From a virus: a DNA stretch of 29,387 nucleotides. Location: positions 1-29,387 of IMG/VR virus record IMGVR_UViG_3300010354_000416, one strand, 5' to 3'. The notes under the pieces are model-generated. The model did no database searches. It had not been told where the DNA came from and worked only from the letters and a program-made list of their open reading frames with translations. Positions within the stretch are counted from its first letter, which is position 1. Every line of letters begins with the position of its first letter. This document shows, one piece after another, positions 24,724 to 29,387 of the stretch. The translations under genes and the position numbers were made by a program.

Positions 24724-25762
24724 CACGCACCGCCTCATAGAACTGCGACGGCAGTTCACCGTCACGCAGACGTGTGAGACGACCCGTGCCCTGCTCAATC
24801 TCAAAGTCAATGTCGTCCAGCAGGTTGCCAGCAGGACGCTTGTTCTTCACCAGATTGAGGGTCAGGGTGTGAGCGTGGATACGTGCCTCGTATCGCAGAC
24901 TGTCCAACTGTTCCATCGTGCGTTCCGATGCGGTGGACTTGTCCAACTTGGCTTCAAGTTCACGAATCTGCGATTCAATCTCAAACCGCTTACGACGCAC
25001 ACCGACGATGTGGGTTGCCTGCTGTTCACCGCCGAACGATCCCGAAGAGATCGTGAGACGCTTGCCGTCAGCACCCGATGAACGTGATGTCTGATGGAGT
25101 ACGAGCAACGGCACATCGTGTCGTCGCCCCCACGCCTTGAGAGTGTTCGCCTTTGACGGCACATCCTCTCCACCACCCTGAAGCAACTCAAGATAGTCAA
25201 ACACCACGAGGTCGGGCTTCTGACCCCACAGGTCAGTCACCTCGCCCATCGCACGTTCCATGTCGGACAACGACAGAGGTTGGTCAAATACTGCGAGCGT
25301 CGGGAAGAACTCGTTCGCTGTCTGCTTCAGCAGATCAATCGCTTCGGGTTCATCGGCGGCAACCATACGCTCCAAGTCTATCGCATTCACGCCGTGCGTG
25401 ACGCAAGCCAACTTGATGAGCACAAGTGTGCGTGGTTCGTCAGGGACGAAGTACACGACGTTCTTGTTATGGTTCGCTTTCAGCATCTCCAACAGGGTGA
25501 GGGTCTTACCGCTGTGGCTGTAGCCGATGACGAGACACATCTCGCCAGAGGCGATGCCACGCATCTCGTTGTCCAGATCGGTGAAACCCGTGTAGATGCG
25601 TTCGTGTGGGGACTGTGCCCAACGTACGAACTCGTGTGCCGCTTCTTCAAGCGGACGGTAGTAGGAATGCGTTTTCGTTTCTGTTGTAGACGAAGACGGG
25701 GGGCTTTCGCCCCCCGCCATCAACGCTTCCCACTTGAGGGCAAGTGCTGATTTGTCCGTCAC
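24716..25762 (-). CDS. DnaB-like replicative helicase (RecA-fold ATPase)
   Basis: 348 residues from GTG 25762 (GTGA overlap with the previous stop). The hexameric helicase ATPase core is visible: Walker A GYSHSGKT at 80-87, motif YFVPDEP at ~104-110, Walker B LVVFDYLELL at 185-194, then VLHQTSR at 221-227 with a following SGSFGGEQQATHIVGVRR segment and the C-terminal strand DIDFEIEQGTGRL. The N-terminal primase-binding domain of full DnaB is missing. Only ~50 linker residues precede the core, similar to short phage helicases and RepA/KaiC-like relatives. A strong hairpin with a GAAA loop lies in codons for residues ~16-22. It likely unwinds DNA at the fork beside the AEP primase. Confidence 0.87.
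   Translation of the reverse strand: MTDKSALALKWEALMAGGESPPSSSTTETKTHSYYRPLEEAAHEFVRWAQSPHERIYTGFTDLDNEMRGIASGEMCLVIGYSHSGKTLTLLEMLKANHNKNVVYFVPDEPRTLVLIKLACVTHGVNAIDLERMVAADEPEAIDLLKQTANEFFPTLAVFDQPLSLSDMERAMGEVTDLWGQKPDLVVFDYLELLQGGGEDVPSKANTLKAWGRRHDVPLLVLHQTSRSSGADGKRLTISSGSFGGEQQATHIVGVRRKRFEIESQIRELEAKLDKSTASERTMEQLDSLRYEARIHAHTLTLNLVKNKRPAGNLLDDIDFEIEQGTGRLTRLRDGELPSQFYEAVRGE
25697..25716 (-). promoter_or_regulatory. GAAA-loop hairpin inside the helicase 5' coding region
   Basis: Perfect 8-bp stem, CGGGGGGC-GAAA-GCCCCCCG on the minus strand, beginning 46 bases into the helicase message. It would be very stable in RNA and could attenuate transcription or slow translation. It uses the otherwise scarce codons GGG, CCC and CCG. 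Confidence 0.55.
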
Positions 25763-26235
25763 GCAGCACCTCGGGGAGGCCAGAACGCAACTGCTTCCTG
25801 TCCGTCGGACACGTCAGCCTGCTTGAACCACGGGCGACGTGTGCCGACAGCGGTGTCACGGTTGTCCCACACTCGGGTCACGCCAGCCTTCTTTGCGGCG
25901 ACGACAAGCCACTTGGGGATGTCGCCGTGTTGCTTGCCAGCGATCACGATCTCTCCGCTACCGATAGCAGGGGCGGACGTGATGGTGGTGGACGGCTGTT
26001 CGCCGTTGATGCTGGTGACTTCCGAATTGGGGAAAGCCTGCTGGAGCAGAGCCTCGCCGTGCTGTGCGTTGAAGCCGTGGGTGTTGTTCAGGATCTCGCA
26101 CACGAAGTCGTAGTGACTGAGGTACAGCGACTGAACAGCCTCGGGCGTACGCTCGGGGATGGCGGTGGTGTTGGTCAGTTCGCTCGCAATCTTTGCGGCG
26201 ACCTGCGTAACGATGGACTGGTCCTTGCTAATCAT
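25759..26235 (-). CDS. putative single-stranded-DNA-binding-like protein
   Basis: 158 residues from ATG 26235, with AAAGGA nearby and an ATGA overlap with the exonuclease stop. The N-terminal part is helical (DQSIVTQVAAKIASEL; VQSLYLSHYDFVCEILNN). The middle is Thr/Ser/Pro-rich linker. The C-terminal ~55 residues contain PKWLVVAAKKAGVTRVWDN and R-P-W-F-K, a segment I associate with C-termini of phage ssDNA-binding and recombination proteins, and it ends AFWPPRG. No complete OB-fold is visible, so the name is tentative. Its place between a RecB-like exonuclease and the helicase supports a DNA-replication or recombination role. Confidence 0.5.
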   Translation of the reverse strand: MISKDQSIVTQVAAKIASELTNTTAIPERTPEAVQSLYLSHYDFVCEILNNTHGFNAQHGEALLQQAFPNSEVTSINGEQPSTTITSAPAIGSGEIVIAGKQHGDIPKWLVVAAKKAGVTRVWDNRDTAVGTRRPWFKQADVSDGQEAVAFWPPRGAA

Positions 26236-27056
26236 GATTGTTCCTTTGGTGTGATGTCCACGGGGGACAGTTTGCTTCCCTTGCAGATTGACCACCACGG
26301 ACACCACGTTTCACTACACAGGAAGTGTGTGTCGTTCTTTGTCCATGAGTCGTCAGTACCGATTGAGATGGCTGTCCGCACGAGCGGACGCACCATCTCT
26401 CGGAGCCATTCGGTGTGGCTCTCGTTGCGATGAACGCTGACGATCTGTGATTTGCCTCCACGAACCATCACGCCGTAGTTGAACGTGACGGGATACTCGT
26501 GCCATCCTTGTGCGACAGAGGCGGCTGTGTACATGGTTGGCTGAACAGCCTGCGACTGCTTTTCGCGAGCGTTGTACTTGCGACTCGCAGTCTTCCAATC
26601 CCACAATCCTGTCTCGGTCACGCAGTCAATTGTACCTTTGCCGTACACCGTGATGGGGGTATCTCCGATCTGAAATTGATCCAGTTGGAAATGAAATTCC
26701 TTTTCGGTGTATAGCACCTTGCCCAGGTGGGGTTTGATGTTCGCCTCCCACTCGTCGCACATGTCCATCACGTACCCGATCATCTCATCGTCGCTGAACT
26801 TCGTCCGCTTGAACGACTGCTCCATCAGATCATGGAGAGCCTCCAAGCCGACCAGTCTCGCAGGAGTGTTGGTGCGTGTGAGGTTCGCCTCAATGCCTGC
26901 GTGAACCGCAGTACCCATGATCGTGGCATCGTTCGGCATTGACCATTCGGGACGCAGGATCGCTTGGCGACCCCGTTCCCCACACATCAAAGCGTCGTTG
27001 ATCCACGACTGACGTACATACACGTCGATTCCGTGCTCTCGGTGTTCAACTCTCAT
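26232..27056 (-). CDS. Cas4/RecB-like Fe-S PD-(D/E)XK exonuclease
   Basis: 274 residues from ATG 27056, which overlaps the previous stop as TAATG. RecB-nuclease motifs are in order: MGTAVHAGIE with His52, GKGTIDCVTETGLWDWKTA with Asp144 and Asp153-x-Lys155 (metal and catalytic residues), and QAVQPTMYT with Gln169/172 (the QhXXY-type motif). Four Cys, one near the start (Cys25) and three at the end (Cys247, Cys252, Cys258), match the 4Fe-4S arrangement of Cas4/AddB-type enzymes. There is no CRISPR or cas gene nearby, so this is a phage recombination/replication exonuclease that makes single-stranded ends, consistent with the SSB-like, helicase and RusA genes after it. Confidence 0.85.
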   Translation of the reverse strand: MRVEHREHGIDVYVRQSWINDALMCGERGRQAILRPEWSMPNDATIMGTAVHAGIEANLTRTNTPARLVGLEALHDLMEQSFKRTKFSDDEMIGYVMDMCDEWEANIKPHLGKVLYTEKEFHFQLDQFQIGDTPITVYGKGTIDCVTETGLWDWKTASRKYNAREKQSQAVQPTMYTAASVAQGWHEYPVTFNYGVMVRGGKSQIVSVHRNESHTEWLREMVRPLVRTAISIGTDDSWTKNDTHFLCSETWCPWWSICKGSKLSPVDITPKEQS

Positions 27057-27517
27057 TACTCTGTCCCTTCCACCATCTCAATGGTGCGTCGTCGTAGGTG
27101 GGAAGCATAACTGGGTGTCATGTCAATCCCGTATTTGCTCATGAGGTGAATGCGAACCGACGTGGACGTAGCCCCGTCAACGAACATCTCCTGAACCTCA
27201 CGCATTTGCGCTGGGTCTAGCAGGGTCTTGCGTTCGCTCTTGCGTCGCTCTGCCTCAAGATCCGAAAGGCGAGCCTTCCGTAAGCCAATCAGCACCTCTT
27301 CGTAGAAGAGAACCTGTGCTGACAGGAAGCGAAGCATCTTCTCGTCGTCCCAAGGCGACGACAGTCCGAGATGCTGGATGATTTCCTTGGCAAACCAAGA
27401 GTCGTTCCCGAAGTCTATGTTTGCGATGGGGGTCGTCTCTTTGACGACGACATCGCAGAGACAGTCTTGAGGGTGCTCTGGATTTGGACAGTTGTATTCT
27501 TGGGGTTTCCTACCCAT
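27056..27517 (-). CDS. unknown protein with C-terminal HTH-like region
   Basis: 153 residues from ATG 27517 with ribosome site AAAGGA. It is the first gene after the regulatory gap, so its product is made first in this operon. The N-terminus holds Cys10, Cys19 and Cys21 (a possible partial metal site). The middle is helical (MLRFLSAQVLFYEEVLIGLR). The end (DPAQMREVQEMFVDGATSTS followed by V-R-I-H-L-M-S-K-Y-G-I, then T-P-S-Y-A-S-H-L-R-R-R) has the spacing of a helix-turn-helix of the resolvase/transposase or phage regulator kind. It could regulate its own operon by binding the palindromes just upstream; this is inference from position. Confidence 0.62.
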   Translation of the reverse strand: MGRKPQEYNCPNPEHPQDCLCDVVVKETTPIANIDFGNDSWFAKEIIQHLGLSSPWDDEKMLRFLSAQVLFYEEVLIGLRKARLSDLEAERRKSERKTLLDPAQMREVQEMFVDGATSTSVRIHLMSKYGIDMTPSYASHLRRRTIEMVEGTE

Positions 27518-27542
27518 GATCTTCCTTTCTTGTCGTTGCTAG

Positions 27543-27578
27543 AACCACAAGTGACACCCTGTGGTGTCACTTGTGGTT
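27543..27578. repeat. perfect 16-bp inverted repeat (hairpin or operator)
   Basis: AACCACAAGTGACACC and its exact complement flank a CTGT loop. It lies 26 bases before the start of the operon's first gene. It could be an operator for a dimeric repressor, or a leader hairpin. No T-run follows on the minus strand, while the + side is followed by TTATCTGTTTCC. Confidence 0.7.
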
Positions 27579-27647
27579 ATCTGTTTCCTCCCCTGTCGGA
27601 AAGTCTATTGCTGGCTTTGTCAACGGTTGTTCACGAGACACCGTGTG

Positions 27648-27666
27648 TTTGTCAACAATTGACAAA
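27648..27666. repeat. 19-base palindrome, operator candidate
   Basis: TTTGTCAA-CAA-TTGACAAA, a perfect dyad with 8-base arms and a 3-base centre. An exact copy of TTTGTCAAC occurs at 27616-27624, 32 bases away (about three helical turns), suggesting cooperative binding of a regulator. Confidence 0.55.
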
Positions 27667-27699
27667 GTATACGTGGACAGGCACGTAGAAACAGGAATA

Positions 27700-27723
27700 G
27701 CCCACCACGTTTCCGTGGTGGGC
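27700..27723 (-). terminator. GAAA-loop intrinsic terminator
   Basis: Perfect 10-bp stem, GCCCACCACG-GAAA-CGTGGTGGGC on the minus strand, followed by TATTCCTGTTTC, 28 bases after the stop of the preceding minus-strand gene. It separates the right-edge gene group from the replication operon. Confidence 0.75.
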
Positions 27724-27750
27724 GACTCCTAGATGATACGACCGTATCAA

Positions 27751-28200
27751 CTACAACTGGGCTTCAATCAAATCCGCAATGGTATTGAAATCGTATCCCG
27801 AATCGTTGAAGTACGAGATGTGGCGAGGTGAACGAAACATCGGCGAGGTCAGGAACGGATCACCTTGGTTGAAGTACGTGTCGTCGGGGTCGTCCTCTCC
27901 ACACGTCGGCAGTCCAGCCCACTCCACCACCTCGTGCGGTAGGTCAACCACCGAACCACCCCAACCGTAGTGGAACACTTTCCATCCCCGAGCATCCGAG
28001 ATGCCCTGCCTGTAGGCACTCAGTTCGTCGCCTTCCTCACGCTTGACGACATTGTGGGCGTAGGCAAGATCGCACAACACACCAAGACAGCAGAACCGTT
28101 GCTCTCCAGAATCGTCTTGATAGTGAAGCACATCACCTCCCTGCTTGTATCCGCCAGAACGCAGAGCGTTCACCCACATCGTCTTGATTTCCTCATTCAT
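27751..28200 (-). CDS. widespread phage protein of unknown function
   Basis: 149 residues from ATG 28200, preceded by AAAGG. It belongs to a type I recognise from many tailed phages by its start: M-W-V-N-A-L-R-S-G-G-Y-K-Q-G, then FCCLGVLCDLA with three clustered Cys at residues ~37-43, and an end reading YFNDSGYDFNTIADLIE. It has no known activity. Acidic stretches around 95-115 (CGEDDPDDTYF) are present. The gene overlaps the small zinc-knuckle gene by eight bases and is followed by a terminator. The Cys cluster could bind a metal; nothing more can be said. Confidence 0.75.
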   Translation of the reverse strand: MNEEIKTMWVNALRSGGYKQGGDVLHYQDDSGEQRFCCLGVLCDLAYAHNVVKREEGDELSAYRQGISDARGWKVFHYGWGGSVVDLPHEVVEWAGLPTCGEDDPDDTYFNQGDPFLTSPMFRSPRHISYFNDSGYDFNTIADLIEAQL

Positions 28201-28345
28201 TGTCGTTGCCTTTCCGTTTGGTCATTTTGGTGTAACCGCCTGCGTGTTTGTTGCAGACGGGATCTGCTGTGAGTGGAAGGTGGGTTATGACCCAAGCATT
28301 ACACTTGGGGCATACCCACTTCACACCTTTGGGAGTGCGACTCAA
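28193..28345 (-). CDS. 50-residue zinc-knuckle protein with TTG start
   Basis: Small gene found by reading the gap between two longer ones. The start is TTG 28345, overlapping the previous stop as TTGA; a GTG at 28324 is an alternative. The product shows KWVCPKCNAWV (Cys12, Cys15) and PVCNKHAGGY (Cys31, His34): C-x2-C-x15-C-x2-H, a classic one-zinc site. The C-terminus is basic (T-K-M-T-K-R-K-G). Its stop overlaps the next gene. Zinc knuckles of this kind are common small phage proteins that may bind nucleic acid or host proteins. The exact overlaps on both sides and the intact zinc site make it convincing despite its size. Confidence 0.7.
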   Translation of the reverse strand: MSRTPKGVKWVCPKCNAWVITHLPLTADPVCNKHAGGYTKMTKRKGNDNE

Positions 28346-28566
28346 GACCAGTCGCCTTCGTCGTTGTAGGACTCCATCAACGCTTCCGAGATGATGGAAC
28401 GAACACTTCCAAGAAGTGCTCTGTCTTGTCGGGCAACACGACCCATTTCGGTGGACGGAGGGAACTTGTCCACCTTGGAACCGATGTTGTCCAATGCGAT
28501 ACCGACAGTCTTGGAGAGAGCCTCCAGTTCTGCGATAGTGAATTCAACCGATGTCACTTTGTTCAT
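28342..28566 (-). CDS. 74-residue helical protein of unknown function
   Basis: ATG 28566 has a strong ribosome site (AAGGAG seven bases before), so the longer frame to 28671 is rejected. The product starts MNKVTSVEFTIAELEALSKT and is largely alpha-helical with charged surfaces (RQDRALLGSVRSIISEALME), ending in an acidic Asn/Asp/Glu tail, G-D-W-S. No family is recognised. It resembles small phage proteins that may be regulators or host-takeover factors; this is only a guess from size and place. Confidence 0.65.
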   Translation of the reverse strand: MNKVTSVEFTIAELEALSKTVGIALDNIGSKVDKFPPSTEMGRVARQDRALLGSVRSIISEALMESYNDEGDWS

Positions 28567-28618
28567 TTGATTTCTCCTTTCGTGTAGTGACGTTGAGATT
28601 GTACCAAGTTGAGTGTCA

Positions 28619-29086
28619 TCAGAACGGGTTGGCGGTCTGAGAGTGGCGGGTGATGATAGGGCATGGGTCAACGTTCAGGATCTGAACGCTGTGTCCTGCG
28701 ACGTTGAGCGTTGCCTCGGGGATTGACGCCATCGGGTCACGGTCGTCGGGAAGATCACGCACGTAACGCATTAGTGCCGCATGAACCATCTCGTTGTTCA
28801 GATGATTGGCAAGATTGAGTGCGTGTGGAACACGTATCTCAAACTTGGTTGCGACCGTCGTACAGAGTTCGTACTTGTGTGTCTTACCGCGAGGGTCAAT
28901 GATGGTGGCATCCTCAAACAGGACGTCCACCTCCTGCCACCATTCGTCGTTCGGGTCAACACCCATTTCATTCAGGCGATCAACTGTGGCCTGAAGAGCG
29001 GTCAATGCTTGGCGAAGCCTACGGCTCGCAATGAGGAACGCTTCCTCAATCGTACTGTTGTACTGAGTGGGGTCAGCCATGCTCAT
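28619..29086 (-). CDS. 155-residue protein of unknown function
   Basis: ATG 29086 is served by GGAGGTGA (complement of 29093-29100), the longest match to the ribosome's anti-SD in the window. It overlaps the previous stop by one base. The first 50 residues are helical with heptad-like Leu/Ala (ASRRLRQALTALQATVDRL), the middle has Asp/Trp-rich turns (VDPNDEWWQEVDVLFED), and the end is beta-rich (VAGHSVQILNVDPCPII). No domain is recognised. The strong ribosome site implies abundant early synthesis. Confidence 0.68.
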   Translation of the reverse strand: MSMADPTQYNSTIEEAFLIASRRLRQALTALQATVDRLNEMGVDPNDEWWQEVDVLFEDATIIDPRGKTHKYELCTTVATKFEIRVPHALNLANHLNNEMVHAALMRYVRDLPDDRDPMASIPEATLNVAGHSVQILNVDPCPIITRHSQTANPF

Positions 29087-29387
29087 CAGAAATCACCTCC
29101 GAACAGCGTCGCATCATCCCAATCTTCGGTGCAGGTACACCATCCTCTGTCCAGCGAACAGTAGTAGCACACCTGGCATTTCGGACAGTCCCACGGTTCC
29201 TCCTGAATCAGATCGTAGATCGTTCTGTCACCGCACTCACCGCACTCCCACTCCACGACATCGTAGTCCTCACATTCGTAAGCAGGAAGCCACATGTGAC
29301 GCTCGTTGCAGAACGCAGTATCACGAGACGACCAGCGACCGCTCACCGTGTCGTAGTTGCGGTAATCAGGCTCAATGGTAGAACCGA
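29086..29387 (-). CDS. Cys-rich zinc-ribbon-like protein (truncated at window edge)
   Basis: The frame remains open to the right edge (first complete codon at 29385), reading G-S-T-I-E-P-D-Y-R-N-Y before the in-frame GTG at 29346. That GTG has no ribosome site, so the true start is probably outside the window. At least 99 residues are visible. Cys pairs at WECGECGD, WDCPKC, VCYYC and WCTC, plus CNERH near the start, indicate one or two zinc ribbons. The spacer is acidic and Trp/Tyr-rich. Such proteins often bind nucleic acid or RNA polymerase, but no function is assigned. Confidence 0.65.
   Translation of the reverse strand, partial: GSTIEPDYRNYDTVSGRWSSRDTAFCNERHMWLPAYECEDYDVVEWECGECGDRTIYDLIQEEPWDCPKCQVCYYCSLDRGWCTCTEDWDDATLFGGDF

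Larger units (their letters stand above)
27518..27750 (-). promoter_or_regulatory. 233-base regulatory gap of the early module
   Basis: The largest gene-free stretch in the window. From right to left it holds a terminator for the upstream genes (27700-27723), a 19-base dyad with a repeated half-site, and a 16-bp hairpin just before the first ribosome site of the replication operon. TTGACA-like hexamers occur twice on the minus strand, within the GTTGACAAA repeats, and a TATACT is nearby, but I do not find a pair at 16-18 base spacing. A promoter is very likely here but cannot be placed. Confidence 0.6.

Noticed and set aside
24724-24810. N-terminal extension of the primase to ATG 24810
   Set aside because: The extra 29 residues are Arg/Val/Cys-rich and lie over the helicase end; GTG 24723 gives the usual short overlap.
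26232-27056. Cas4-like nuclease as a sign of a CRISPR system
   Set aside because: No repeat-spacer array or other cas gene is present; such nucleases are common in phage replication operons.
27579-27699. Exact early promoter from the TTGACA hexamers
   Set aside because: No -10-like hexamer sits 16-18 bases after either TTGACA; only the region, not the site, can be supported.

Overview
This window is a piece of a tailed-phage (Caudoviricetes) genome or prophage, about half G+C and almost entirely coding. It holds a portal, scaffold, major coat protein, head-tail adaptor, nozzle-like protein and fibres. It has no tape-measure, tail-tube or sheath gene, and a set of internal-virion-like proteins follows the fibres. 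That pattern points to a short-tailed (podovirus-like) particle. The terminase and a DNA polymerase are not visible and presumably lie outside the window. The early proteins resemble families common in phages of Actinobacteria (DUF1599/Nmad1, an AEP primase, small zinc-knuckle proteins), and GTG/TTG starts are used. An actinobacterial, possibly aquatic, host is therefore my best guess, but it is an inference.

Positions 1-21,797 are on the + strand and form the late module: 5'-truncated portal; scaffold; major coat protein followed by a UUCG-loop terminator; two paralogous small basic proteins; a small zinc-knuckle protein; adaptor; nozzle/stabilisation protein carrying an AT-rich inserted domain; a tail-collar fibre with seven HxH motifs; a fibre with an S74 self-cleaving chaperone; a 45-residue helical protein; three Gln/Ala-rich proteins; a 2,796-residue giant protein; an M15-type endolysin; and a 35-residue one-helix membrane protein (holin candidate) overlapping the lysin end.

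Positions 29,387-21,699 are on the - strand and form the early/replication module. At the right edge are small Cys-rich and unknown genes and a widespread phage protein of unknown function, ended by a GAAA-loop terminator. A 233-base regulatory gap with palindromes follows. A tightly overlapping operon then runs leftward: HTH-like protein, Cas4/RecB-like exonuclease, SSB-like protein, DnaB-like helicase, AEP primase, RusA resolvase, an unknown protein, a sigma-region-4-like plus Nmad1 fusion with a strong internal start, and three small proteins. The two modules converge and physically overlap near 21,700-21,800.

The early module would prime, unwind and recombine the DNA and probably adjust transcription. 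The late module builds the capsid, the short tail, the fibres and the ejected inner proteins, and then lyses the cell. No stretch over 300 bases lacks a gene. I saw no tRNA, CRISPR, insertion sequence or integrase. The most notable items are the fused sigma4/Nmad1 gene with its internal ribosome site, the giant inner-virion candidate, the codon-diversified fibre repeats, the convergent overlap at the lysis genes, and the hairpins placed inside or between early genes.
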